From the NCBI RefSeq assembly GCF_052161655.1, contig NZ_CP197418.1, positions 2,542,001-2,606,000 of the forward strand: 64,000 bases of DNA, read 5' to 3'. A program made the position numbers and the translations under genes. Each line of letters starts with the position of its first letter. Position 1 is the first letter of the stretch. This DNA is from Novipirellula sp052161655. Its GTDB lineage: Bacteria; Planctomycetota; Planctomycetia; Pirellulales; Pirellulaceae. Below are positions 1 to 8,296 of the stretch, in pieces. The notes under the pieces were generated by a model, which was given only the letters and a program-made list of their open reading frames with translations, ran no database searches and was not told where the DNA came from.

Positions 1-653
1 TCGTACTTCTCGCGTTCCAACTGTGTGACGAGCTTGCCATAGTCGACCTCGCCTTGGCCGACGCTAACTTGGAAAGCATCGGGACGAGTGTCGCGAAGAT
101 GCACATTGCAGACAAACTTCAGAATCTTGTCCACGTTCTTCGTGTTCGCTTTGCCCGCGATATAAACGCTGGGGTCAAATGTCACGCCAAGTCCGTCGAC
201 GTTGTTGCACAACACCATCAGCGTATCGGGGTCTTCGCTCAGGCAACCCAATTGGCAGCGGACCGCCACCCGGACGCCTTCGGTTTCTGCAACCTTGACG
301 AGCTTCTGCAGATGTTCGACTTCTTCGTTGAACGGTGTCCCGAGTTCGGCCGAAGGAACCGTGATGTTGACGACCTTGGTCGCTTTGGCGATACGGCAAA
401 TTTCTTTAAAATCGGCGTAGTGCTGTTCGCCGGTTGATGCGAGCTGGACGCTGTATCCCGAAATGTCCATGCGATGCGAGCTTCGCAAAATCTGAGCCGC
501 CCGATCGACATCGGTCACCAGCTCGCTGGGTTTGATTTTTCCCGATTCGTGAAGCGAGATTTCGACTGCAGTGAACTCCAAATCTTGAAGTACTTCGATC
601 GCTTCACGCAATTCCATCTCAGGCCAACATTCAGTTGAAGCAGCGACAATCAT
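1..653 (-). CDS. Sugar phosphate isomerase/epimerase family protein (partial, 3' end outside window)
   Basis: An open frame runs from the ATG at 653 off the left edge without a stop, giving about 217 residues. The N-terminus (MIVAASTECWPEMEL), alternating beta-strand/helix pattern and segments VEISLHESGKI, GVTFDPSVYIAG and VHLRDTRPDAFQVSVGQGEVDY fit the xylose-isomerase-like TIM-barrel fold (AP endonuclease 2 family). The late strand followed by a VGQGEVDY motif is typical of these sugar epimerases. Substrate cannot be inferred. The short minus-strand and plus-strand frames here are shadows of it. Confidence 0.75.
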   Translation of the reverse strand, partial: MIVAASTECWPEMELREAIEVLQDLEFTAVEISLHESGKIKPSELVTDVDRAAQILRSSHRMDISGYSVQLASTGEQHYADFKEICRIAKATKVVNITVPSAELGTPFNEEVEHLQKLVKVAETEGVRVAVRCQLGCLSEDPDTLMVLCNNVDGLGVTFDPSVYIAGKANTKNVDKILKFVCNVHLRDTRPDAFQVSVGQGEVDYGKLVTQLEREKY

Positions 654-774
654 AAGAGCATCCTATCCCGTTGTTCTATCAAGAGCGATTTAACGCGTTG
701 TATTTTCGTTTTTCACAGCTTACCTAGAAAACGTGGTTCAGCAAAACCCCGTTCGCCGCCAGGGAGCGATGCTT

Positions 775-1842
775 CTAAGAATTGCGGTGTTTCTTGAGTG
801 ATTCGCTGACTCGCTTCAAAATCACGCGATCTTCGTGGCTGAGCGAATCGGGACCATGCTCATGCAGTCGTTCAAGGATCGAATCGAGTTTAGCGGCATC
901 CACCGCTTCGCTATGCTCACGTTGAAATGCCCGTTTGACGCGTCGTCGTGCAAACCATCCTCGAATGCTATCGCTCAACCCAGACGTTGGCTGCAGTTCC
1001 TCGTCGTCAATCTCTGCCTCATCGGACTCCGAAAGCGAATCGATTAATTGTCTGGATCTGCCCACGCTCGCCGATCGTGCCAATGCAAATGCTAGCAACA
1101 TGAAAAAGGGCCAGCGTGGCAAGATCAAAGGATTATCGAAACGCAGCGTTGCAATCGCGACGCCGATCATCAGGATGCTGACGCCAAGCAGCATGCGGTG
1201 CAACAAGATAGCTGCGGCCGACTGAGTTAGCTTGGGTCCCACCAGCACGATCAAGGATGCAATCAAATGTCTTCCCAAGGTCATCCGCAATGGGTACAGC
1301 TGCCCCACCGCTTGGAGCCAGAAAAGCCAGCCGGAAAAGTTCAGCATCGAATCCGACGGTGTAGCTCCAAATCCTGGAATCGCAAAAAATCCGATCTCGG
1401 CGTTAGCCGCGGCACCACCGCCAGACGACTTCGCCAACGCAATCAGCACAGCTCCAATGACAACGAGAGTCACGAGCGTGGTCAGTGCAGCCGCGGTCGT
1501 TCGCTTGGCCGACATTGCGGATTGATGCCATCCAACACCAACCAAACTAAATGAAAGCACCACGTCGCGGCGAATCGCGAACGCCGCGTAGATTACTGCT
1601 TGGATGCTCCAACCCGCGATCCACACTGCGACGGCGAGCAGGGATGCGAGGGTGAGGTCGCGGTTTCCCGCTCCGGTTCCCAAGATGGCGATCACTCCCG
1701 CGATCGCGGCGGTGGCAAACAGCACCCAATAGGACAATGCCAACCGTCGGCCAAATACCTTGCCAATCGGCACCGACGCGTGGGGCAACTCGGTCGCCAC
1801 CGGTTCCGTATCGCCGTTAGGGTAGGGGGCCATCTTTGGCAT
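775..1842 (-). CDS. Multi-pass membrane protein with DUF6576-like C-terminal tail
   Basis: 355 residues starting at ATG 1842; a second ATG three codons in is also possible. About seven hydrophobic segments lie between residues 30 and 255 (for example YWVLFATAAIAGVIAIL and PFFMLLAFALARSASVG). A charged cytoplasmic tail follows. Its last 35 residues (LDSILERLHEHGPDSLSHEDR) match the pattern of the DUF6576 tail found on some bacterial rhomboid-like membrane proteins. I see no rhomboid GxSG/H dyad and no HExxH, so a protease role is not supported. Function unknown. Confidence 0.7.
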   Translation of the reverse strand: MPKMAPYPNGDTEPVATELPHASVPIGKVFGRRLALSYWVLFATAAIAGVIAILGTGAGNRDLTLASLLAVAVWIAGWSIQAVIYAAFAIRRDVVLSFSLVGVGWHQSAMSAKRTTAAALTTLVTLVVIGAVLIALAKSSGGGAAANAEIGFFAIPGFGATPSDSMLNFSGWLFWLQAVGQLYPLRMTLGRHLIASLIVLVGPKLTQSAAAILLHRMLLGVSILMIGVAIATLRFDNPLILPRWPFFMLLAFALARSASVGRSRQLIDSLSESDEAEIDDEELQPTSGLSDSIRGWFARRRVKRAFQREHSEAVDAAKLDSILERLHEHGPDSLSHEDRVILKRVSESLKKHRNS

Positions 1843-1880
1843 CAGTAAATATTCGCACTCAAACTTGTATTGGTTTTGAC

Positions 1881-2009
1881 TAAGCAGTTAGGCAGGAATC
1901 ATTGGGTGATATCCCGTTAGCCGTTTGGGCGCTAGCCCCGGTTCAGCGCCGCAACCGTGGCTAGCGCCAAAACGGCCAATTTACTGAAAGACTCCTGCCT
2001 AACTGCTTA
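1881..2009. repeat. Nested inverted repeat in intergenic space
   Basis: Perfect 17-bp outer arms (TAAGCAGTTAGGCAGGA at 1881-1897 and its complement at 1993-2009) enclose a second pair of imperfect arms (gccgtttgggcgctagcc near 1920 against ggctagcgccaaaacggcc near 1954). The element lies downstream of the zinc-ribbon membrane protein and upstream of the DUF6576-like gene, both on the minus strand. It resembles the palindromic intergenic elements common in Rhodopirellula-type genomes. Confidence 0.75.
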
Positions 2010-2051
2010 ACTCTGTTCGTTTCGTTTTCGCAATGGGTTCGCGAAGCCGAG

Positions 2052-3683
2052 TTACTTTTCTTCGTCTTTTGTCTTGCTCTTGGGCGGTTCACTCACTTCT
2101 TGACCAATCGCAAACGCCAACCGGCCAATCATTGCAAAGTAAACAAACGCCATCGCAACAGTCAAAAAGATGCCACCGACTGCGGCAACCGGAGAAGGCA
2201 TTGTGGAGGAGACGGCATAGGTCAAGAAAAGTGCGAAAAACATAATGGCCGCAGTGAAATAAAGGCCGCCCCATGCCTCTTGAGCTCGCGTCACGCTACG
2301 TGCGACCTCGGCGGAAAACGGCGTCAGCGGACTGTTAGCATCCAGCATCGACAACAACACAAAAGGAAAAAACGTGTACAACGACAACATCGTGAGCGCG
2401 GCTGTAATCAAGGATTGGCCGAACACAAACTGGGCGACGCCGTAGACAGGGATAATCGCGAACCCCGCGGCTGAAAACACGACGATTAGGTTTTCAAGCC
2501 AACCCATCGGATCAAACACAGGCCACTCACTGACCTTGTCTTCCCCGTTGGCAATGGATTGCAATATCGCGTAGCCACAGCTGACAACCACCACCCCGAA
2601 CACGATTCCTGCGGGGACCAAGGCAATCTGTAGAACACGAACCTCTGACGCCAAGACAACGATCGCTGGCACGGATGCGACAAGAGATAGCGCTACCCAG
2701 TGTGCGAGCACCCCGACGTCGCGAAAGATGCCGAAGATACTGGTCAACCATCCGCTGATGCTGGGAATGTCTTCGTCATATTTTTGGACGGTCGCTTCGA
2801 CTCGCGATGCCTCGTCAAGTAACTGTTGCGCTGATTTACGGTAGGGATCGGATCGTCGATCGGACGACGAAACCTGGGAAGCCTCGAACGCAAACGTCGC
2901 GGCGTTTTCAATGTCGATCACGACTTTTTTGGGCACGCGTGGCGGCTGGCGAACACGAATGGGCGAATGGCAATCGTTGCACGTGATCGTCTTTCCCGCT
3001 TGGCTAGCCTGGACCATTCGCTGTGATCCGCAGGTCAGACATTGCACGCGGTATTCGGTGGCATATTCGACAGGCGTCTTTTTTGTTCCTAGTTCTGCTG
3101 CGAGGTCCATCTCGTCGTCAACGATATTCTCGTCGCCAAGTTCGATCACTTCATCGTCGCCACCGGACGGTACCGGTACTGGTACTGGGCGAGGCGTTCC
3201 GACGGGTGGTTTTGATAAAGGCGGGCGAAGCCCGTAAGAATCACCGCTCCCATTTCCCCCGGCCTTTGGCTTAGGCACCGATTCGATCGCAGAGGTAAAT
3301 TCATCCAATTCGGAAGTGAACTCGGCTAGCAGTGCGTCTTCCTCGGGCGAGACCGATCGAGGTGGCTGCGATTTCCCGCTCGGCGCGGGTTTCGGGGATG
3401 TTCCGCCAGCAGCCGACGGACGCGGCAACGCGTCGGACGATGGACGGGCGGAGGAGGGCAAAGGAGGGCTGAGTTCCGCGGTTTCAAGCGTTGACGGCTT
3501 GTTTGTGGGGACGGGATCGGTGTCCAAAGTCAACCAATCATCGGCATCGTCGGATGCCGTCGCGCTCAGTCCCGGCGCCAGAAACGCCTGAGCGCAATGA
3601 GGGCAAGAAACTCGCAGTCCTGCCGAACTATCGGGAACCGATACCGGCTTGCTACAGCGAGGGCAAATTAGAGATAAGGGCAT
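2052..3683 (-). CDS. Zinc-ribbon membrane protein (MJ0042-type finger, C-terminal transmembrane region)
   Basis: I place the start at the ATG at 3683 because the protein then begins directly with the ribbon MPLSLICPRCSKPVSVPD...CPHCAQAF (two CxxC pairs). A longer frame to 3761 adds 26 unconvincing residues. After a Pro/Ser-rich linker (residues 50-210) comes a second CxxC ribbon (VQCLTCGSQRMVQ...CNDCHSPIRV), then about six transmembrane segments over the last 200 residues. Total 543 residues. Proteins of this build are frequent in planctomycetes and their role is unknown. The gene is not closely coupled to its neighbours. Confidence 0.75.
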   Translation of the reverse strand: MPLSLICPRCSKPVSVPDSSAGLRVSCPHCAQAFLAPGLSATASDDADDWLTLDTDPVPTNKPSTLETAELSPPLPSSARPSSDALPRPSAAGGTSPKPAPSGKSQPPRSVSPEEDALLAEFTSELDEFTSAIESVPKPKAGGNGSGDSYGLRPPLSKPPVGTPRPVPVPVPSGGDDEVIELGDENIVDDEMDLAAELGTKKTPVEYATEYRVQCLTCGSQRMVQASQAGKTITCNDCHSPIRVRQPPRVPKKVVIDIENAATFAFEASQVSSSDRRSDPYRKSAQQLLDEASRVEATVQKYDEDIPSISGWLTSIFGIFRDVGVLAHWVALSLVASVPAIVVLASEVRVLQIALVPAGIVFGVVVVSCGYAILQSIANGEDKVSEWPVFDPMGWLENLIVVFSAAGFAIIPVYGVAQFVFGQSLITAALTMLSLYTFFPFVLLSMLDANSPLTPFSAEVARSVTRAQEAWGGLYFTAAIMFFALFLTYAVSSTMPSPVAAVGGIFLTVAMAFVYFAMIGRLAFAIGQEVSEPPKSKTKDEEK

Positions 3684-3976
3684 TGAACACACTGAGCGTG
3701 GGCCGGGGGGCGTAAAGAGGGATTCGGAAGGGACGTATTGGATCGAAGCCCGTCCTCTCATTCTATCCTCCGAATCCGCTCAATTCGCGTGGGTCGCCGT
3801 TATTTTGCTGGGATCGCGATAGCAGATTCGACTCCATTTGCTTCCGAAGTTCGGGCGGCAGCCCAAAATATTCACATTCGCAGCGGCACACTGCGAGCCC
3901 AATGCCATCTACGATCGCAGCGTCGGCGCCGCGTGCCGTCCGGCAGCAGCAAATAAAAACGTTCGAATTAGACCGG

Positions 3977-4109
3977 GCGGCTTGCGGGCTGTTGATTTAG
4001 TGAGCCGTGACGCGTGAGCGGCCGGGTTCCACTCATTACCCGGTGCCTTACGGCCCACGGCTCACTACTACGGTTTACATTTCGATTAAATCAACAGCCC
4101 GCAAGCCGC
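3977..4109. repeat. Palindromic element with 23-bp arms
   Basis: Arms at 3977-3999 (gcggcttgcgggctgttg...) and 4087-4109 are perfect reverse complements. A second nested pair (gtgagccgtgacgcgtg / cacggctcac) lies inside. A half copy of the same element is at 60684-60750, sharing ttagaccgggcg, gctgttgatttagtgagccg and acgcgtNagcggccggg. It sits just downstream of frr. Confidence 0.8.
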
Positions 4110-4181
4110 ACCGTTACTAAAATCCGACCACTACTGAAACCCAACAAAATTTCGCTGGCATCAGCCGAAAACCCGCAGATG

Positions 4182-4742
4182 CTAGCTGTCGAGCACTTCG
4201 GACTCGCGATTCTTCGCGAGTTCGGCCGCTTGCGCTTCGAATTTCTTGGTCAATTCTTGGACCTCTTCCTTCAAGCGATCGCGATCATCTTCGGAAATTT
4301 CTTTCGCCTTTTCCGAGTTATCAATTGCCTTATTAGCATCGCGACGAATGTTGCGAATCGAGACCTTGGATTCTTCGGACAATTCCTTGATCCGCGCGAC
4401 CATTTTCTTTCGCACTTCGGTGGATAGCGGTGGCACGTTCAGGCGAATGATGCGTCCGTCGTTTTGCGGGTTCAGACCCAAGTCGCCAGCAACGATTGCC
4501 TTTTCAATTTCTTTGATCGTGGCAGCGTCGTAGGGGCGAATCACAATTTGCTGAGGTTCGGGCGTTCCGATCGAAGCAAGCTGCTTTAGCGGAGTTGACG
4601 AACCATAAACATCAACTTTCAAAGAGTCCACCAAGCCGGGGTTCGCACGTCCAGTGCGGATTCCGGACAAGTTATGGCTGAGAACGGAGATCGCTTTATC
4701 CATTCGTTCTTCGGCATCGAGAAGTACATCATCGCTGGACAT
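4182..4742 (-). CDS. frr: Ribosome recycling factor
   Basis: 186 residues, the standard length for RRF, which with EF-G splits post-termination ribosomes. Family landmarks are LSGIRTGRANPGLVDSLKVD near residue 27, the QIVIRPYDAATIKEIEKAI strand-helix, GRIIRLNVPPLSTEVRKKM, and the long C-terminal helix with EDDRDRLKEEVQELTKKFE. ATG start at 4742. It is the last gene of the rpsB-tsf-pyrH-frr series, 65 bp after pyrH, an order conserved across many bacteria. Confidence 0.98.
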   Translation of the reverse strand: MSSDDVLLDAEERMDKAISVLSHNLSGIRTGRANPGLVDSLKVDVYGSSTPLKQLASIGTPEPQQIVIRPYDAATIKEIEKAIVAGDLGLNPQNDGRIIRLNVPPLSTEVRKKMVARIKELSEESKVSIRNIRRDANKAIDNSEKAKEISEDDRDRLKEEVQELTKKFEAQAAELAKNRESEVLDS

Positions 4743-4807
4743 CTTGCATCCTTGGGAATTGAGTAACGGGGAAGATTAGGGTTTGTAAAGTGAATCTGCT
4801 GCGGCGC

Positions 4808-5578
4808 CTACTTAATCTTTTCAGGGCCAATCCATGTCCCGACGTTTTCGCCGGAGATTGCTCGAACGATGTTTCCGTTCTTTTTGAAATTAAAGACGAC
4901 GATTGGCTTTTTGTGTTCGCTGCACAATGCGATCGCGGTCGCGTCCATCACGCGTAAGTTCTTTTCCATGACTTCGGCATAGGTCAACGACTCGTAAAGC
5001 ACAGCGTGCGGATTTTTTTCGGGGTCGTCGCTGTAGACACCATCGACGCGAGTGGCTTTGAGCACCACGTCGGCTTCGATCTCGAGCGCTCGCTGAGCCG
5101 CGGCGGTGTCGGTGGTCACAAACGGGTTGCCGATGCCGGCTGCAAGGATCACGACTCGCCCATGTGTCAAATGACGCAGTGCTCGGCGGCGAATGAACGT
5201 CTCGGCAATTTTGTCCGTTGGAATCGCCGACATCACGCGAGTCTGCAACCCGTGAGCTTCCAATGCATCTTGCATGGCAAGCGAATTGATAATCGTGGCC
5301 AGCATCCCCATGTAATGAGCGGTCGCTTCGTGGACCATCGAGTTGCTGCCGGAGAATTGAGCTCCGCGGAGAATGTTGCCGCCACCGATGACGATTGCAA
5401 TTTGGCAGCCGGTGTCGTGGGCCAGTTTAATTTGTCGGGCAATTTCGCCCGACTCTTCACCGCTGATTCCTCGTCCGCCGGAGTCAGCGAGACTTTCGCC
5501 GCTAAGTTTTAAAACAACGCGTTTGTAGTGCAGGGGAGCTTTGGCGTCGGAGCCATCCGACTGGGGAGCGTCAGACAT
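4808..5578 (-). CDS. pyrH: UMP kinase
   Basis: Phosphorylates UMP to UDP in pyrimidine nucleotide synthesis. Amino-acid-kinase fold: KRVVLKLSGESLAD near residue 20, IAIVIGGGNILRG, the MLATIINSLAMQDALE helix, and VDGVYSDDPEKNPHA near the C-terminal third. The ATG at 5578 (MSDAPQ, 256 residues) is preferred. The frame extends to 5659, but the added residues are not conserved-looking and the shorter form is near the usual 235-250. A terminator lies between tsf and this gene, so pyrH-frr may have its own promoter. Confidence 0.97.
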   Translation of the reverse strand: MSDAPQSDGSDAKAPLHYKRVVLKLSGESLADSGGRGISGEESGEIARQIKLAHDTGCQIAIVIGGGNILRGAQFSGSNSMVHEATAHYMGMLATIINSLAMQDALEAHGLQTRVMSAIPTDKIAETFIRRRALRHLTHGRVVILAAGIGNPFVTTDTAAAQRALEIEADVVLKATRVDGVYSDDPEKNPHAVLYESLTYAEVMEKNLRVMDATAIALCSEHKKPIVVFNFKKNGNIVRAISGENVGTWIGPEKIK

Positions 5579-5701
5579 GGTGTTGGAGACTTTCGCGTTT
5601 GGAAATGCGGTGACGGTTGGAGACCGTGAGTTGTTGATTTTGGATGGCTGGAAACGCAATGATCACGATTTTGCTGGTGCCATCATACCTGAAAGTATAC
5701 G

Positions 5702-5739
5702 AAAAAACCTCGCCGGTCCGATGGGGGACAAGCGAGGTT
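5702..5739 (-). terminator. Intrinsic terminator between tsf and pyrH
   Basis: Read on the minus strand, an AACCTCGC stem (5732-5739) pairs perfectly with GCGAGGTT (5706-5713) around an 18-nt loop and runs straight into a T tract (5702-5707). It lies 47 bp past the tsf stop and well before the pyrH start. It should end most rpsB-tsf transcripts, leaving pyrH-frr to read-through or a separate promoter. Confidence 0.75.
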
Positions 5740-5785
5740 ATCGCGGTTTGCAGTCGCCACCGCAGCGGTGGCTGAAAAGCCCGGG

Positions 5786-6628
5786 TTACGCGTCGACTTT
5801 TTCGCCGACAACCCAGTGCCAGTAATTTTTGACGGTCATGCCGTTGGCTTTGGCGTATTCGCCAACCGATTGCTTGTCGTCTTTGACAAACGGTTGCTCA
5901 AGCAAGCAACGTTCGGCATAGAACTTTTGCATCCGGCCATCGACCATTTTTTCGGCGATGTTTTGTGGTTTGCCTTCAGCGATCGCTGCTTCTAGAAGCA
6001 CTTCACGCTCGCTGGCAACCACTGCTGGATCGATCGAGTCTTTGCTCAAGCTTTCCGGTCGCATCGCGGCGATATGCATCGAAACATCTTTCGCTGCATC
6101 GTCGTTGCCACCTTCGATTTCGACCAAAACGCCCGCGGTCGTTCCCGCGTGGTGCATGTAGCCGCCACAGGTGCTTTCGACGCGAATCATACGGCCAACT
6201 TTGAAGACTTCGCGGATGCGATTGAACATGTCTTCTTTCTGAGTCGCCAAGGTGGTGCCTGGTTGCGAAGGCGAGTCTTGGGCAAGCAATTCCTCAGCGT
6301 TCGCAGCACCGGGGCCGGTCGCGTATTGCTGAGCCAAGTCCGCAGCCAATTGAATGAACTGCTCGTTTGTGGTCACGGGAGCACTTTCGCACAACAGTTC
6401 AACCATCGCACCGACTTTTTTGTCAGTGCCGATATAAAGACCGAAACGACCAAACGCAGTTTCACGATCGCTACGCTTGTCTTCGAGAGCTTTGCCCTTC
6501 TTGCGAAGGAGCTCAACCGCCTTTTCTTCGTCGCCACCGGCTTCGGTCAACGCTTTTTTGCAGTCCATCATCGGCAATCCCGTACGCTCACGGAACGCCT
6601 TCACCGCTGCCGCAGTGATATCAGCCAT
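5786..6628 (-). CDS. tsf: Elongation factor Ts
   Basis: 280 residues; guanine-nucleotide exchange factor for EF-Tu. The N-terminal UBA-like module carries the signature TGLPMMDCKKALTEAGGDEE (residues 16-35). The core has GRFGLYIGTDKKVGAMVELL and the later SMHIAAMRPESLSKDSIDP. The C-terminal KMVDGRMQKFYAERCLLEQP segment is also diagnostic. ATG start at 6628. It follows rpsB at a 369-bp distance, unusually wide for this pair. Confidence 0.98.
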   Translation of the reverse strand: MADITAAAVKAFRERTGLPMMDCKKALTEAGGDEEKAVELLRKKGKALEDKRSDRETAFGRFGLYIGTDKKVGAMVELLCESAPVTTNEQFIQLAADLAQQYATGPGAANAEELLAQDSPSQPGTTLATQKEDMFNRIREVFKVGRMIRVESTCGGYMHHAGTTAGVLVEIEGGNDDAAKDVSMHIAAMRPESLSKDSIDPAVVASEREVLLEAAIAEGKPQNIAEKMVDGRMQKFYAERCLLEQPFVKDDKQSVGEYAKANGMTVKNYWHWVVGEKVDA

Positions 6629-6997
6629 CTCTTCATCTCCAACGTATAAAAAACAGTTTGTATTGAGGCTTGCAACTTTTCGGTGAGAGAATCATCTCTC
6701 CTATACCGGCAAGCTTTGGGCTCACGCCATTTTTGATCAAGCGACTTTGGGCTCGAATCGAGATTGTTTCAATTTGTTAATCATCCCTACTTAGAACCTT
6801 TGCCTCTGTGGAAAGGTTCGCAGGGAAAGCGGTCAAGGCTTTCGCAATCAAGCTACGTATCGCGAAACGCTCGTGTGCTTCGCGAGCAGCGATGAAAATG
6901 ATCGCCTTACCGGAGAGCGAGGGGATCTTGTGAAAAAGCACCCGCACCCCGGGGAGGCCAATGATTTGGTCCTCCCCCAAAAATCATCTCGAAAAAC
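6629..6997. other. Long rpsB-tsf intergenic region with a stem-loop
   Basis: 369 bp with no convincing gene. A 67-codon minus-strand frame (6777-6980) has no RBS and no family resemblance. Just after the rpsB stop, minus-strand RNA can form a strong hairpin (GGGGAGG..CCAA / TTGG..CTCCCC, about 6951-6977) followed further on by CTTTTT. The segment GATGATTTTTGG beside the stop could pair alternatively with CCAAATCATT in this hairpin, so attenuation is possible but unproven. Confidence 0.4.
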
Positions 6998-7804
6998 CTA
7001 GCCTTCGGTAGCTGGCGTTTCAGTCGCTTCGGACTGAGTCGCTGCAGCAACCATTTCAGCTTCGGTGCCAGTTGGCTTGGTTTGCTGAGGCTGTGGGCTG
7101 CTTTCGGTCGCCGATTGCCCCTTGCCCGCGATGACCGCGTCGGCAAGTTGCTTCATGATCAATTCGATGCTGCGGATACCATCGTCGTTGCCGGGAATTG
7201 GCAAGTCGATTTGTGATGGATCGCTATCGGTATCGATCAAAGCGACGGTGGTGATGCCCAGTCGTTTTGCTTCGCGAACCGCATTGCGTTCTTTGCCTGG
7301 GTCAACGATGAACAAGCACTCGGGCAAGCGATTCATGGTCCGCAGACCGTTCAGGTTGCGGTACATTTTGCGATGTTCGCGGTTCAGTGCCGATTGCATC
7401 TTCTTGCTGTAGTTATCCATCGCGCCGGTGGTGCGCATGTTTTCCAATTCTTCCAAACGGCCAAGACGGCTGCGAATGGTGCGGAAGTTGGTCAACGTAC
7501 CACCAAGCCAACGTTCGCTGACGAAAGGCATTCCGCAGCGAAGCGATTGCTCTTCGAGTGCTTCGCCTGCTTGTCGCTTGGTACCAACGAACAAAATCAG
7601 GCTGCCGCCAGCGGCAACTTGGCTGAGGTATTTTTTAGCTCGCAACAAACCGCGAAGTGTTTCGCGGATGTCCATGATGTGAATCTGGTTTTTGCGGCCG
7701 AAGATGTACGGAGCCATCTTCGGATTCCACAGGCTCGTGCGGTGACCAAAATGGACACCGGCTTCGATCATTTCTTGAACAATTGGACTTGATGGAGCGG
7801 ACAT
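6998..7804 (-). CDS. rpsB: 30S ribosomal protein S2
   Basis: 268 residues from the ATG at 7804 (MSAPSSPIVQEMIEAGVHFG). Signature segments include AGVHFGHRTSLWNPKMAPYI, FGRKNQIHIMDIRETLRGL, LFVGTKRQAGEALEEQ, ERWLGGTLTNFRTIRSR and IDTDSDPSQIDLPIPGNDDG. The C-terminus has an extra Ala/Thr/Glu-rich tail of about 40 residues, which is common in S2 of this phylum. A longer frame to 7951 is not needed, because the S2 N-terminus begins at this ATG. First gene of the rpsB-tsf group. Confidence 0.98.
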   Translation of the reverse strand: MSAPSSPIVQEMIEAGVHFGHRTSLWNPKMAPYIFGRKNQIHIMDIRETLRGLLRAKKYLSQVAAGGSLILFVGTKRQAGEALEEQSLRCGMPFVSERWLGGTLTNFRTIRSRLGRLEELENMRTTGAMDNYSKKMQSALNREHRKMYRNLNGLRTMNRLPECLFIVDPGKERNAVREAKRLGITTVALIDTDSDPSQIDLPIPGNDDGIRSIELIMKQLADAVIAGKGQSATESSPQPQQTKPTGTEAEMVAAATQSEATETPATEG

Positions 7805-8296
7805 TGTGTGAAAATTTTCCTTTTCAGTAGTGGACCGTCTGCGGGCTACGAGAATCGTTAGCGAAGGTTCGCCAAACGAATTCCAGGGCATTCGAGTTGC
7901 ACATTTCAGTGGCAACCACACACGCCCTTCGTCCCATCTTGCAAGCGGCAAAACAAGTTAAGAAAGCTGCGGAGAGACAGTCGCCGCAGCTAAGCGAAGT
8001 GCGGAGATTAGTCGAATCCAGGCATTTCAGCAAGGGATAGCTATTATCGACGCAATGTGCAGAGAAATTGCAGTCATTCCGAAAGGGGATGGCGGCAAAA
8101 TGTCGCTGCTGAGAACTCGTTTTCTGCTTTTCTGTCTTATTTTCAGAGAAAGCATCGAGGTGGACATTACGTTTCGATGCCCAAAATATAGAATTCGGAT
8201 AAGTTTGCGAATCCGAATGATCGATACAAACATTATATCTTCACTCAACACATCCATTCCCAATGGAGGTGCGTTTCTACGCATCCAGCGAAGCTC
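7805..8296. other. Divergent promoter region between rpsB and korA
   Basis: 492 bp between divergent transcription units. It must carry the start signals for rpsB (minus) and korA (plus). I see AT-rich stretches near 8170-8250 (for example TTATATCTTC at about 8235) that could hold a plus-strand -10, but no clean -35/-10 pair. The short frames here on both strands overlap each other and have no recognisable content. Confidence 0.4.

Noticed and set aside
6777..6980. A 67-residue gene in the rpsB-tsf gap.
   Set aside because: It reads through the hairpin region, lacks any known motif and has no supporting start signal.
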